A stretch of 64,000 nucleotides of DNA. Origin: Thermosipho sp. (in: thermotogales) (GTDB lineage: Bacteria > Thermotogota > Thermotogae > Thermotogales > Fervidobacteriaceae). Positions 54,331 to 64,000 of this stretch are shown in pieces (the first letter of the stretch is position 1; every line of letters starts with the position of its first letter). Location: positions 19,848 through 83,847 of the forward strand of contig JACDNZ010000010.1 of assembly GCA_017656345.1 (NCBI GenBank). Direction: 5' to 3'. Under the pieces are notes generated by a model. The model made no database searches. It had not been told where the DNA came from and saw only the letters and a program-made list of their open reading frames with translations. A program made the position numbers and the translations under genes.

Positions 54331-55435
54331 TAAAAATTTTGGTAGTATTTTTTACAACACCCTCCCAGAAGTATATAGAAATGAGGATACTTCTAAACAA
54401 TTAGAAAACTTTTTAAAAGTTTTCGGTGAAGGTGCTAATTTCTTATATAGTAAGATATATGATTATTATAACTTGTTTAATGTTGATAAAGTGCCGAAAG
54501 AGTTACTACCTTATTTAGCAGAGATGTTAGGTTTTTATTTCCCTTACGATATACCAGAGCAAGACCAAAGAAAGTTTATAAAAATAATTCCTTACCTTTA
54601 TAGACTAAAAGGAACTCCTACAAGTTTTGAATATTTAGGTAGAGAATTATTTGGTTGGGATACTAAAGTTGAAAAAAATAAAGTTTTCTATACAGGTGAA
54701 GACCCTGTAGGCGGTGAAACTCAAATTTTAGATAATGAAACAGCAGTAGTAAAAGTTTATGCTGACGTAGAAGAATCTTTAGTATTTAATAAGGTAGAAA
54801 ATTTTAAAAAATTTGCTGAATTTATAAGACCTATAAATACTATAATAAGTGTGGTTATTTCTTACTTATATTTTGATGAATATAATAAATATAAATTAAG
54901 TGAAACTTCTTCTGGAATATTAAAATTCGTATCTACAGATGAAAAAGATATATCCACCATGACAAACACAAGTATTTATGATATACTAACAATGAAGGTA
55001 GTAGAAGAATTATTTGATAAAAATAAGGTAAGTGATATTACCATAATTGCATTAAATGATATTAATTTTAAATTAAATTCTAATTTATTATTAAATGGTT
55101 TACTTTCTGATATAAGTTCATATGATAAAACTGTTATAATTTTAAAAGAAATACTAGAAAGTTATAAAAAAGTGCCAACTGATGTAATAAGTAATAAAGT
55201 AACTTTAGTTACAATTAATGAAACATTTACAAAGAAACAAACCGACCAACAATTAGAGGATATAAAAACAGCATATGAAGAATCTAATTTAATAACAATT
55301 ATAGGTTTACCAGAAGTAAGTAGTCTAAATAATGATAATTTTAAATTAAGTGTTAATTTTAGACTAAACGGTATAACTTCATTCGACAAAATTATTTATA
55401 GTGATAATTCAGTACAATATTTATATCATTATTAA
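54320..55435 (+). CDS. tail protein I-like
   Basis: N-term LPEVYRNEDTSKQLENFLKVFGEGANFLYSKIYDYYNLFNVDKVPKELLPYLAEMLGF...YRLKGTPTSFEYLGRELFGW. Confidence 0.85.
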   Translation: MDSNKNFGSIFYNTLPEVYRNEDTSKQLENFLKVFGEGANFLYSKIYDYYNLFNVDKVPKELLPYLAEMLGFYFPYDIPEQDQRKFIKIIPYLYRLKGTPTSFEYLGRELFGWDTKVEKNKVFYTGEDPVGGETQILDNETAVVKVYADVEESLVFNKVENFKKFAEFIRPINTIISVVISYLYFDEYNKYKLSETSSGILKFVSTDEKDISTMTNTSIYDILTMKVVEELFDKNKVSDITIIALNDINFKLNSNLLLNGLLSDISSYDKTVIILKEILESYKKVPTDVISNKVTLVTINETFTKKQTDQQLEDIKTAYEESNLITIIGLPEVSSLNNDNFKLSVNFRLNGITSFDKIIYSDNSVQYLYHY

Positions 55436-55450
55436 AGGAGGTAGAAATTT

Positions 55451-55975
55451 ATGTATCAAGAAAAATTAAATCCTAAATTTAAAGGTGAAGTAACAGATGT
55501 TTTAATTAATACTAAAACAGGTGAGAAAAAAGTATTATGGACTAGTAAAAATGTTGTTGTTGATGATTTCTCTAAATTAATCGCGGCTTTAGTAAAGAAT
55601 GAATCTGGTTATAGTGGTGCATTGTATTGGGCTGTAGGTAGTGGTTCTGATTCTTGGGACGACAGTAATCCACCGTTACCTAGTGTAACAGATACTAAAT
55701 TAACTTCTGAAACTTATAGAAAAGCTATTACAGCAGATGATATGGCATTTTTAGATGACAATGGAAATGAAACAGCTACTATAACAAATAAGTTACAAAT
55801 AAAAGTAACATTTACTGAAACAGAAGCTAATGGTGCATTAAGAGAATTTGGAATATTCGGAGGTAATGCAACTTCTACTAAAGATAGTGGTATAATGATA
55901 AATCATAAAATACACCCTCTAATTTACAAAACTAGTGACATGATTTTAGAGAGAACAATAAGATTCACTTTCTAA
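55451..55975 (+). CDS. tail-associated protein
   Basis: TNTKTGEKKVLWTSKNVVVDDFSKLIAALVKNESGYSGALYWAVGSGSDSWD; synteny. Confidence 0.65.
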   Translation: MYQEKLNPKFKGEVTDVLINTKTGEKKVLWTSKNVVVDDFSKLIAALVKNESGYSGALYWAVGSGSDSWDDSNPPLPSVTDTKLTSETYRKAITADDMAFLDDNGNETATITNKLQIKVTFTETEANGALREFGIFGGNATSTKDSGIMINHKIHPLIYKTSDMILERTIRFTF

Positions 55976-56000
55976 TTTTTCAGTAAAGGAGGTTAGTTAA

Positions 56001-59000
56001 ATGAGTGCTAATTTTACTAAAGATTCAACTTTTAATAAGGACTCTAACTTCCAGAAAGTTAGGTTTGCCTCTAATGTTCCTCTATTAGAAGTTGAATTAA
56101 ACGAAATGCAGGATATTCAAAATGAAGCAAGAGCAAGTTTAGTAAGAGAACAAGTACCTAGTGGCTTCTTAAAACTTTCAGATATAGAATATCTATTTAA
56201 CCCTAATCAAATTAAATTAAAAGACGAAAGTGTTGCAATAGTAAATGGATATAAAATAACAATACCAGCAGGGACAATAATAACTTTAAATAATCCAGAT
56301 ATTTTAAATACTAGAGATGATTTAGTATTTTTAGAAGTATGGTTTGAAGAAGTAGATTATACAGATACTATTTATAAATATGGTGGCGAAGGTCAAGAAA
56401 CTTTAACTAATGAAATTTTAGACAGTAGAGCAGGGATAGAAACAACTAGAAGAGTGCAACTAAAATGGAGATTAAGAGTAGTAGATAATGTAGATTTTTC
56501 ACAAGACGAAGAAGGTTTAACTTTAGTTAATGCAAAAGCACAACTAGATAATGAAAGTTCAGTAAAATTTGTTAAAGATACTAAAGATGTAGGATTATAT
56601 GTAGCAGAAGATAGCACTTTAGGATATGACAATAAATGTTATGCTATACCAATGTTTAAAGTTCATAGACGACCAAGTTGTGGGTATATGAGAAGTAATG
56701 AATATAATAAAGTATATCCTTTAGGAAATGTTAAAAATTTATGGTATTTAGAAAACGCTACTAGAATAGCTCATGTGAGTGACAATGGGCAAGTTAGCGT
56801 AACTGTGAAGGGTAGGACGTATACAAATTTATTAGGTAGTGATGGGGATTGTGAGGATACAAGTAAATTTACTCCTTATCATTCGCAAGCAACATTAGAT
56901 AGTACAAATAAAGTATTTGGGAATAATAGTATTAAAATTACAATAGACACAGGATATACATTAGGCTCTATAGATACTCAAGATTTATTATCAAAGATGA
57001 AACAAGGTAGTTATTATTTTGCAAGTGCTTATTTAAAAAATGGTAATGCAACTGATATGTATTTAGTTTATAACGGTGTTTATGATACAACTAATGTAAA
57101 ATCTTCATTAGTAAGCGATAATAATTTTAAAAGAGTTGGGCTTAAAATATCACCGACGTATTTTGATACTGCAAGTAGTGCAAAATTAGGGGTAGTAGTT
57201 GAAGGTACAGAAGGTCAATATGGTTATGTAGATGGTGTAATGCTCGTAGAAATTACAGAAGAAGAATATAACAACCTAACAGTAGACGAATTATTAGAGA
57301 AATATCCATATGTGAGTGGCACTAAATCTACAAACAGCGTCAGAGTTAAGAGTGTTGGGAAGAATTTAATATATTCAGCATATAAAGCAGAAGACATTGG
57401 CTCAAATGTTGAAGTATTAAGTGATAGTAGTTTTAAAGTTACAAATGATGATTATAATGGTAAAAAATGGACATTAAAAGTTAAACCAAATACTACTTAC
57501 ATTTTGCAATTTAAACAAAAAGATTATACTGATAATGCTGTATATTTACAAGTATATGATTCTGTTGGAAATAAACTTGTAAATATAAATGCTGGATTAG
57601 CAGATTATTATTACAAAACTTTTACAACATTAGATAACGATTTAATTACTATAGAAATCAGAACAGGTGGAACTGTTACAAATAAAACGTTCTATGACAT
57701 CCAACTCGAAGAAGGCGACACAGCAACAGAATACGAACCATACAAAGAAAGCGTACAATACATCACACTTCCAGATGGTGTTGATGGGTTGCACTCACTT
57801 CCAAATGGCGTTAAAGATGAAATTACCGAAGATGGAAGGCTTATAAAGAAAGTCGAGCAAGAAACTATAACAGAAACAGGTGCAATATTGAATACAACTC
57901 TTTGTACTAATATTGATTTAATCGCTATACCTAAACCTAGCAACTCATATGTATACGGAAATAAAAATGTAAATTCGGGTGCAGTATATATTCCTGCTAC
58001 AAAAGGGCAATCCAATGCTACAGGAACGTCATCTTTTGATGATGTAGCAAATATAGGAAAATTTACTTGCACAATAGGGGATAGTTATATTCATATAGGT
58101 GTTACAAAAGGGTTGTATGCTGATATATCTAGTGCTATGAGTGGTGAAGGATTAACTGGAACTCCATTAATTTATCAGTTAGCAGAGCCAGTTATTTATG
58201 ATTTAAATCTAGAAGGAGATTTATACTTTACAGAAGGAACATATCACGTTATAGTAGATTGTTTACCTTCTGAAAAAGTTACTCCAGTATTAAATGCTGG
58301 AAATTATGAAATAACATTATCTAATTCAAACGCAGAAATAGAGGGAATAACTGTAGATGGACACAATGTAACACATTTATGGGCTATAAATGGTAATACT
58401 GCAACTATACCAGAAGCTAATTATATAGCAGGTGAATATAAAGTATATTATAAAGAAACTGATGGAGAAGTATTACCAGATACAACTATAACAGTAGGAA
58501 GTCAAACTTTACAATTAAATGGGCAATCAATAGGAACATTAACTTTAACTGCTGATGATTTACCATATAAAAGACACGCTGACGGTGCTATAGACTATGT
58601 AGATAGTAACTCAATATCAGATAGACCAGATGGATTATTTGCAAATATAATTAATGAAAGAGATATACTAGACCTTAGACATAAAGTAAGTCTAACAGGA
58701 TTTAACTATCAGAAGTTATTAGAAGAAAATTTTGATAAACTACTTCGTGGTGAATTGCAAACTAAAGAAAAAACTAAAATGAAAAAGACTTACTTTGGTA
58801 TACCAAAAACTCCAATAGACGAGCATACTGTATTTTATGCAAGTTTTGATGGAACCACTATAGCAGAAGTAGGAGGAAGTTTATCTGATTTATCTAATGA
58901 TTTTATCCCTATGCCAACTGGTTTAGGTATTAAGTTTAATTTATCATATCAAGAATTAAATATTAATACAATAAGCCCAAATGAAGGTACAGTAGATTTT

Positions 59001-61391
59001 TATGTTAATACTGATGAATTATTCAGGTCAACTATAAATGAAACTTTCTTTAGCTTTCTTAATACTAACGGATATAATGCATTAAGGATAACTTATGGTT
59101 ATACTAGTAAAAAATTATATGTAGCATTAAGTGAAAGTGAAGGTGATGTTTTAGATAAAATTGTTTACGATATATCAAATTATAAAGGATATCTTCATAT
59201 AAGAATTACATGGAAATTAAATAATAGTTTTAATCTTTATATAAATGGGGTAAAAGTAACAACAGTTTCTTACAATCAACCATTTTTAACTCCTACTAAA
59301 TTAGTTTTAGGGGCTGGTAAGTATAATTCAACATCTTATTATTATAATTGTAGTGTGTCTATATCAGATTTTATGATTTCTAATATAGACAGAGGTTCTA
59401 TTTTCGCAACTCTACCACAAGATTTTATTAATGGTTACGCTGAAATAGTACCAGCATTTAACGAACAAAGAAGAGTATATGCTGACCCATTAACAAGTCA
59501 ATATACAGTAGACATAATAAAACCAGATGGAAGTAATACAGAAAGACATATAGAAATAACTCAAGCAACTGCTGGGCAATGGAGTGCTGGAGATACAATA
59601 AAGATAAAAGGATTAACTGGTGAATTAATAACAGGAGTAATAGATAGTGATACAGTACTAGCAAGAGTAGTAGAAGATAACAATTCAGACACAACTAAAG
59701 TAAAATTAGATGATGTATCTGCTTTGGCAGTAGACGACCAAATAGCATTTTACGATTCTTCTTTAACAACTTATCAAGGTAATAGAACAATTACAGCTAT
59801 AGATACCACCAATAATATTATAACTTTAGATAGTGCATTAACACTTTCTGCTGGAATGGTTGCAGTAGAAATTACTTCAAGTTCTTCAAGTCCAGTAGTA
59901 AAATTCAATAATGCTGGAACATTAACTACAGTAACAGGTACTTGGAGTGGATTAGGAACGAATGAAGCTACTTTCACACTATCTGACCCTGCTACTGATG
60001 GATTAACTACAGAAGATATACAAATAGAATATTCAGTAAACTACCCAGCAGGGCAAGGAAAAGTGCCAGTATATAGTGAAGTAAAAATGGCAGAAATAAA
60101 CGGAAAAAGATTAATACCAAGTAATAGTATAACAATAGTAGATGATTTTAAAGGAAAAGTTAGTGGAAGTACAGTAGAGTGTCCTCATACCTTTAAATTA
60201 ATACAAACTACTAGTTTATTATCTCCATATGATAATTGGACAGAGCAAAATCAAGGTGCTATAGATAGTATAAAAACTTTAGACGGTACTTTATCTGGTA
60301 ATAGTTATAATTCAGCGAATGGTATGGCTCTCCATTTATTCTCATTTAACTTAATAGAAATAGTGGAAAGAAAATTCGGAAAAATTCAAGCAGTAGATAA
60401 AATACAATGGTTAAAGGATAATATAACATTGTTAAAAATAGCACATTATGGATATGGTGTTAATCCTAATGGAAACTTTATAAAAATAGAAGGTTGGAAT
60501 AACGACATTAATGATTGGTCTGCATGGGGCGGTTCTTATGCTAGTCATACAAATGATTTTGTATCTCAATGTTATTTTGATTTGGGTACAGACGCACCTA
60601 AATCAATAGATGATAATGGATTTGTTCATGCAGTAGTTTATACAGACCCAAGTGATGGAGTAACCCCAAGTACAGTTTATACTGACTACGTATCAATAGA
60701 AATAACTTTAAAATCATCTGCTTATACAAGTAATGGTTATAAGATTTTAGCACCAGAAAATAATCGTGCTAGGGAAGATATGGATAGTGGAATATTATTA
60801 GTAAGACCAGAAACAAAAGAAGTAGAAAGATACCCATTAGGAAAAGCAGATGAATATAGTAATATAGTGTTATATGGAGATTATGTACCATATCAGTGTT
60901 ATGATAATACAAATAGTTTTGATAAATGGATTATGCGACCAATTGTTCTATTTTCTACTCTTGGTACTGGTGGTAGATTGTCTTCAACTTATAATAGTAG
61001 TCCTTGGAGAAATTTATTATGGAATATATTAGCAGATAATTTAGACTTATATAATTATAATTGTGAATCTATTATAGAAAATGGAAACAATGATTTTATT
61101 AAAAAGATTATGACATTTGTTCCTACATTTAATAATAATGCATACGGAGGTTGTCCTTTATTCGACTCTGGCACTTCAACTTTTGATATGTTATGGGTAG
61201 ATACTTTACAAAATTTCAATAATAAGGTTGCTAAAGTAGCAAATATACAAGCTACTTTAATATTAGAAAATGAAGAATTAGCATTAATGTTATCCATAGG
61301 ATACTTTACCACAGAGAACCCTGCTTATAATGATGTAAAAGTATATAAATTCAAACTTCAAGGTAAACCTTTAATTAAGGAGGTTGAATAA
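56001..61391 (+). CDS. large tail fiber/receptor-binding protein with LamG-like domain
   Basis: 1796 aa; N-terminal phage tail domain; FYDIQLEEGDTATEYEPYKE module; TVFYASFDGTTIAEVGG...LHIRITWKLNNSFNLYINGVKV. Confidence 0.8.
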   Translation: MSANFTKDSTFNKDSNFQKVRFASNVPLLEVELNEMQDIQNEARASLVREQVPSGFLKLSDIEYLFNPNQIKLKDESVAIVNGYKITIPAGTIITLNNPDILNTRDDLVFLEVWFEEVDYTDTIYKYGGEGQETLTNEILDSRAGIETTRRVQLKWRLRVVDNVDFSQDEEGLTLVNAKAQLDNESSVKFVKDTKDVGLYVAEDSTLGYDNKCYAIPMFKVHRRPSCGYMRSNEYNKVYPLGNVKNLWYLENATRIAHVSDNGQVSVTVKGRTYTNLLGSDGDCEDTSKFTPYHSQATLDSTNKVFGNNSIKITIDTGYTLGSIDTQDLLSKMKQGSYYFASAYLKNGNATDMYLVYNGVYDTTNVKSSLVSDNNFKRVGLKISPTYFDTASSAKLGVVVEGTEGQYGYVDGVMLVEITEEEYNNLTVDELLEKYPYVSGTKSTNSVRVKSVGKNLIYSAYKAEDIGSNVEVLSDSSFKVTNDDYNGKKWTLKVKPNTTYILQFKQKDYTDNAVYLQVYDSVGNKLVNINAGLADYYYKTFTTLDNDLITIEIRTGGTVTNKTFYDIQLEEGDTATEYEPYKESVQYITLPDGVDGLHSLPNGVKDEITEDGRLIKKVEQETITETGAILNTTLCTNIDLIAIPKPSNSYVYGNKNVNSGAVYIPATKGQSNATGTSSFDDVANIGKFTCTIGDSYIHIGVTKGLYADISSAMSGEGLTGTPLIYQLAEPVIYDLNLEGDLYFTEGTYHVIVDCLPSEKVTPVLNAGNYEITLSNSNAEIEGITVDGHNVTHLWAINGNTATIPEANYIAGEYKVYYKETDGEVLPDTTITVGSQTLQLNGQSIGTLTLTADDLPYKRHADGAIDYVDSNSISDRPDGLFANIINERDILDLRHKVSLTGFNYQKLLEENFDKLLRGELQTKEKTKMKKTYFGIPKTPIDEHTVFYASFDGTTIAEVGGSLSDLSNDFIPMPTGLGIKFNLSYQELNINTISPNEGTVDFYVNTDELFRSTINETFFSFLNTNGYNALRITYGYTSKKLYVALSESEGDVLDKIVYDISNYKGYLHIRITWKLNNSFNLYINGVKVTTVSYNQPFLTPTKLVLGAGKYNSTSYYYNCSVSISDFMISNIDRGSIFATLPQDFINGYAEIVPAFNEQRRVYADPLTSQYTVDIIKPDGSNTERHIEITQATAGQWSAGDTIKIKGLTGELITGVIDSDTVLARVVEDNNSDTTKVKLDDVSALAVDDQIAFYDSSLTTYQGNRTITAIDTTNNIITLDSALTLSAGMVAVEITSSSSSPVVKFNNAGTLTTVTGTWSGLGTNEATFTLSDPATDGLTTEDIQIEYSVNYPAGQGKVPVYSEVKMAEINGKRLIPSNSITIVDDFKGKVSGSTVECPHTFKLIQTTSLLSPYDNWTEQNQGAIDSIKTLDGTLSGNSYNSANGMALHLFSFNLIEIVERKFGKIQAVDKIQWLKDNITLLKIAHYGYGVNPNGNFIKIEGWNNDINDWSAWGGSYASHTNDFVSQCYFDLGTDAPKSIDDNGFVHAVVYTDPSDGVTPSTVYTDYVSIEITLKSSAYTSNGYKILAPENNRAREDMDSGILLVRPETKEVERYPLGKADEYSNIVLYGDYVPYQCYDNTNSFDKWIMRPIVLFSTLGTGGRLSSTYNSSPWRNLLWNILADNLDLYNYNCESIIENGNNDFIKKIMTFVPTFNNNAYGGCPLFDSGTSTFDMLWVDTLQNFNNKVAKVANIQATLILENEELALMLSIGYFTTENPAYNDVKVYKFKLQGKPLIKEVE

Positions 61392-61393
61392 TT

Positions 61394-62659
61394 ATGATTA
61401 TTCTTATAGATAAAATAACAAATAAAGTCGTGGGAGTTAATTCTCCTGCGACTCCTCTTACAATTTCTATTACAGTTCCAGATGATTTTGATTTAACTAA
61501 AGAAATTCAAGAGGTAGATTTAGAAAAACCTCTAATACAAAAAACAGATAGCGAAGGTAATTTACTTTATAAGAAACCTAAATTTAAAACTATAACTATT
61601 CAGCGTGTTGTAGGTCAAGAAGAAACTACAGAAGTAACAGATAAGCCCGTAATGGAAACAGTACAGAAAACTGATATAGCAGGTAATCCTCTTTACTATG
61701 AGCCTATTTACGAAGAAAGATTAGTAAGATATGAAGAAACTACAGAAGTAACAGATAAACCTTCTTATGATTATATAGTTGTAGGTACTGACGAAAATGG
61801 AGAACCAATCTATGAACAAGTACAAAGAGTTAATGAGAATGGAGAACCTTTATATCTAAAACCTATATATGAAAAATATATTATTGATTATGTAGAATCT
61901 ACTAAAAAATTTGATGAAGATGGTACTCCTTTACAGCCTGTTTTAGTTCAAAAGCAAAAATTATCAGTTAATGGAAATCCTTTATACTGGAAAGACATTA
62001 TTGAAGTAGAAGAGCAAGTAATAGAAGATGGTTACGAAGAAGTACCTTATGAAAGAGAAGTTTTAGAGTGGGAAACTAAAGAAGAAACTATAACTTATAC
62101 AGTACCAAAAGAAGAAATAGACCCAGAAACAGGAGAAACTATTACTGTATATGAAGAAGTACAAGAAACTAAAACAGTACAAGTGCCTAAGAAGTATGGT
62201 GAACCTTATGAGCCTGTTATGATAGATAATTTAGTTACTAAAACTGTAACATTAAAGGAAAGACCTAAAGAATTTACTTTAGAGGAAGTTTTAATTGAAA
62301 AGTATAAAGGGTTGTTAGAAAAAGAGTTATTAGCAGATTATATTTTAGCTGATTGCTTCCTAAATGAGCAGGATTTAGATTTAACTGACCCAAACCATAG
62401 TGCTAATACAGGTCTTGCTTTAGTACAACTTTTACCTTATGGACAATGTAAGACTAAGTCAATAACTTTAGAAGTTCCTGCTAAAGAGTTTTATTTAATA
62501 GAATTTGACGCTGATGAAGGAGTTGAAATTTATTTAGCAGGAAAGAAATTTACTGATAATAAAGTAATTTTAACTGATAATATATCTACTTGTACTATTA
62601 AATTTGTAAATACAACTGATAAGCCTAAAATGATTAGAAGTTATGCAATAGGTTACTAA
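61394..62659 (+). CDS. repetitive Glu/Pro-rich tail protein
   Basis: Internal repeats EETTEVTDKP and GNPLYYEPIYEE. Confidence 0.65.
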   Translation: MIILIDKITNKVVGVNSPATPLTISITVPDDFDLTKEIQEVDLEKPLIQKTDSEGNLLYKKPKFKTITIQRVVGQEETTEVTDKPVMETVQKTDIAGNPLYYEPIYEERLVRYEETTEVTDKPSYDYIVVGTDENGEPIYEQVQRVNENGEPLYLKPIYEKYIIDYVESTKKFDEDGTPLQPVLVQKQKLSVNGNPLYWKDIIEVEEQVIEDGYEEVPYEREVLEWETKEETITYTVPKEEIDPETGETITVYEEVQETKTVQVPKKYGEPYEPVMIDNLVTKTVTLKERPKEFTLEEVLIEKYKGLLEKELLADYILADCFLNEQDLDLTDPNHSANTGLALVQLLPYGQCKTKSITLEVPAKEFYLIEFDADEGVEIYLAGKKFTDNKVILTDNISTCTIKFVNTTDKPKMIRSYAIGY

Positions 62660-62675
62660 TAAGGAGGGATAATAT

Positions 62676-63050
62676 ATGCCTATAAAAATAAATAGAGGTA
62701 CTGACGTAAAAGTTCCACCTAAAGAAGTTCTTTTAGAAAATGTAAAAAGTCAAGTAAATGAAGCTCATTTAATGGCTAGTATGGAGTATATGTTTGATTT
62801 AATGTTAGATATGATGTTTAAAGTTATAGATACTATGGTAGCTAATGGTGAAATTACTTTAACTCCAGAAGAACAAGCTACTTATGACTCATTAAAACAG
62901 GCACAAAGTAATATTCATACCTTTGATTTACAAAATAGTCAATTCCCTAATGGGCGTTCAGTTGTAGATTATATGTACTATTTTAAAGATATAATAAAGA
63001 AAAGAAGAGAGGAATACTTTAAGATAAAACAAAAATTTAATATAGAGTAA
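62676..63050 (+). CDS. tail-associated hypothetical protein
   Basis: 124-aa ORF with SD aaggaggg. Confidence 0.6.
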   Translation: MPIKINRGTDVKVPPKEVLLENVKSQVNEAHLMASMEYMFDLMLDMMFKVIDTMVANGEITLTPEEQATYDSLKQAQSNIHTFDLQNSQFPNGRSVVDYMYYFKDIIKKRREEYFKIKQKFNIE

Positions 63051-63065
63051 AGAAGGTGTTTTAAA

Positions 63066-63548
63066 ATGAATTTAAAAGTTGGTGATATAGTTTTTATAAA
63101 ACCTAAAGGATTTATTTCAACTCTTATAGCAAAATTAACTAAATCAGAATATAGTCATGTTGCAATTATATATTCTACTAATAATCCACCTTCTATACTT
63201 GACGCAACTTGGGAAGGTACTAAAATAAGACCTTTAAGTTATTATGATGATAGAGGTTACGATATTTATAGACTAAAAGAAGAACTAAATAATTTTGATG
63301 AATTTTTGATAAGAAATTGGATTTTAAATAATATTGATGTGAAATATGACTATATACAATTAGTAAGCTTTTTAAATAGGATAATATTTCATGTTAATAA
63401 AATATTCAATAATCCAGATAAATTTGTTTGTAGTGAAATGGTCGACAGATTATATAAACATTTAGGTATTGATTTAGTTCCTCAATACAAAGATGGTAAT
63501 GTTACCCCAGAGGACTTAAAAAATTCACCTTTATTAATTAAAATATAA
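63066..63548 (+). CDS. YiiX/permuted NlpC-P60-like cysteine hydrolase
   Basis: LKVGDIVFIKPKGFISTLIAKLTKSEYSHVAIIYS...DKFVCSEMVDRLYKHLGIDL. Confidence 0.75.
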   Translation: MNLKVGDIVFIKPKGFISTLIAKLTKSEYSHVAIIYSTNNPPSILDATWEGTKIRPLSYYDDRGYDIYRLKEELNNFDEFLIRNWILNNIDVKYDYIQLVSFLNRIIFHVNKIFNNPDKFVCSEMVDRLYKHLGIDLVPQYKDGNVTPEDLKNSPLLIKI

Positions 63549-63589
63549 TATTTTAATTATATTTATTTTATAAATGGAGGTATTTGCGT

Positions 63590-64000
63590 ATGGGATTTCA
63601 ACGATATATGGGGCAAATTTTAGGTACTGATGAATTAAATAATCCAAAAAGAATTAAAGTTGACACTAATGGATATTTGAAAACAACAGGAGATTATATT
63701 GATAGTATTTCTGATTCTATTAGTACTATAGAAGTAGAACATACTGAAATTCATAAAGGTAATAGTTTTTCTTTACTATATAAATCCATTATAGTAGCCG
63801 AAGTTTCTGTATATATTCAAATAAAAACTGGTTCTAAATCTGTGCATTTAAAGCCTACAAATTTCTCTACTGATGGTGATAAATTCACAATAGAGTTTTT
63901 TGAAAATCCCACTTTAACAGATGGCACGACCCCAATTACAATAATAAATAGAAATAGAACGAGTAGTAATACACCACTAACAGTATTTTATTCAGACCCA
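63590..64000 (+). CDS. virion-associated hypothetical protein (3' end outside window)
   Basis: ATG after tggaggt; open to window end: MGFQRYMGQILGTDELNNPKRIKVDTNGYLKTTGD... Confidence 0.6.
   Translation, partial: MGFQRYMGQILGTDELNNPKRIKVDTNGYLKTTGDYIDSISDSISTIEVEHTEIHKGNSFSLLYKSIIVAEVSVYIQIKTGSKSVHLKPTNFSTDGDKFTIEFFENPTLTDGTTPITIINRNRTSSNTPLTVFYSDP

Overview
AT-rich 64 kb segment of a large contractile-tailed (myovirus-type) phage infecting a Firmicute, most likely a spore-forming Clostridia-like host (inferred from gene content). All convincing genes are on the + strand. 0-13 kb: a 7-deazaguanine block (QueD, QueE, QueC fused to a radical-SAM domain, FolE, a TGT/DpdA-like protein with an extra C-terminal Cys domain) with SpoVS, an S26 signal peptidase-like protein, MazF and a sigma factor. 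13.4-16.0 kb: an unusually gene-poor, hairpin- and repeat-rich region. 16-19 kb: a block of small genes with hairpins at their 3' ends and two recurring Shine-Dalgarno (SD) leader types. 19.5-34.2 kb: nucleotide metabolism and accessory genes (thymidine kinase, ThyX, YyaC-like, NUDIX, intein-containing RNR, dNMP kinase, ATP ligase). 34.3-64 kb: terminase, portal, N4-gp56-type capsid, sheath, tube, tape measure, baseplate and fibers. Strongest hunt results: (1) an 18-nt sequence (15911-15928) in the gene-poor region exactly complementary to both SD-leader types of six nearby genes, suggesting a phage regulatory RNA; (2) a QueC-radical SAM fusion followed by a small basic protein whose SD can be sequestered by a nested leader RNA; (3) a six-copy hairpin array at 13.7-14.24 kb; (4) three sporulation-associated genes (SpoVS, sigma, YyaC). 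All homology calls are from reading protein sequences by eye; no searches were run.
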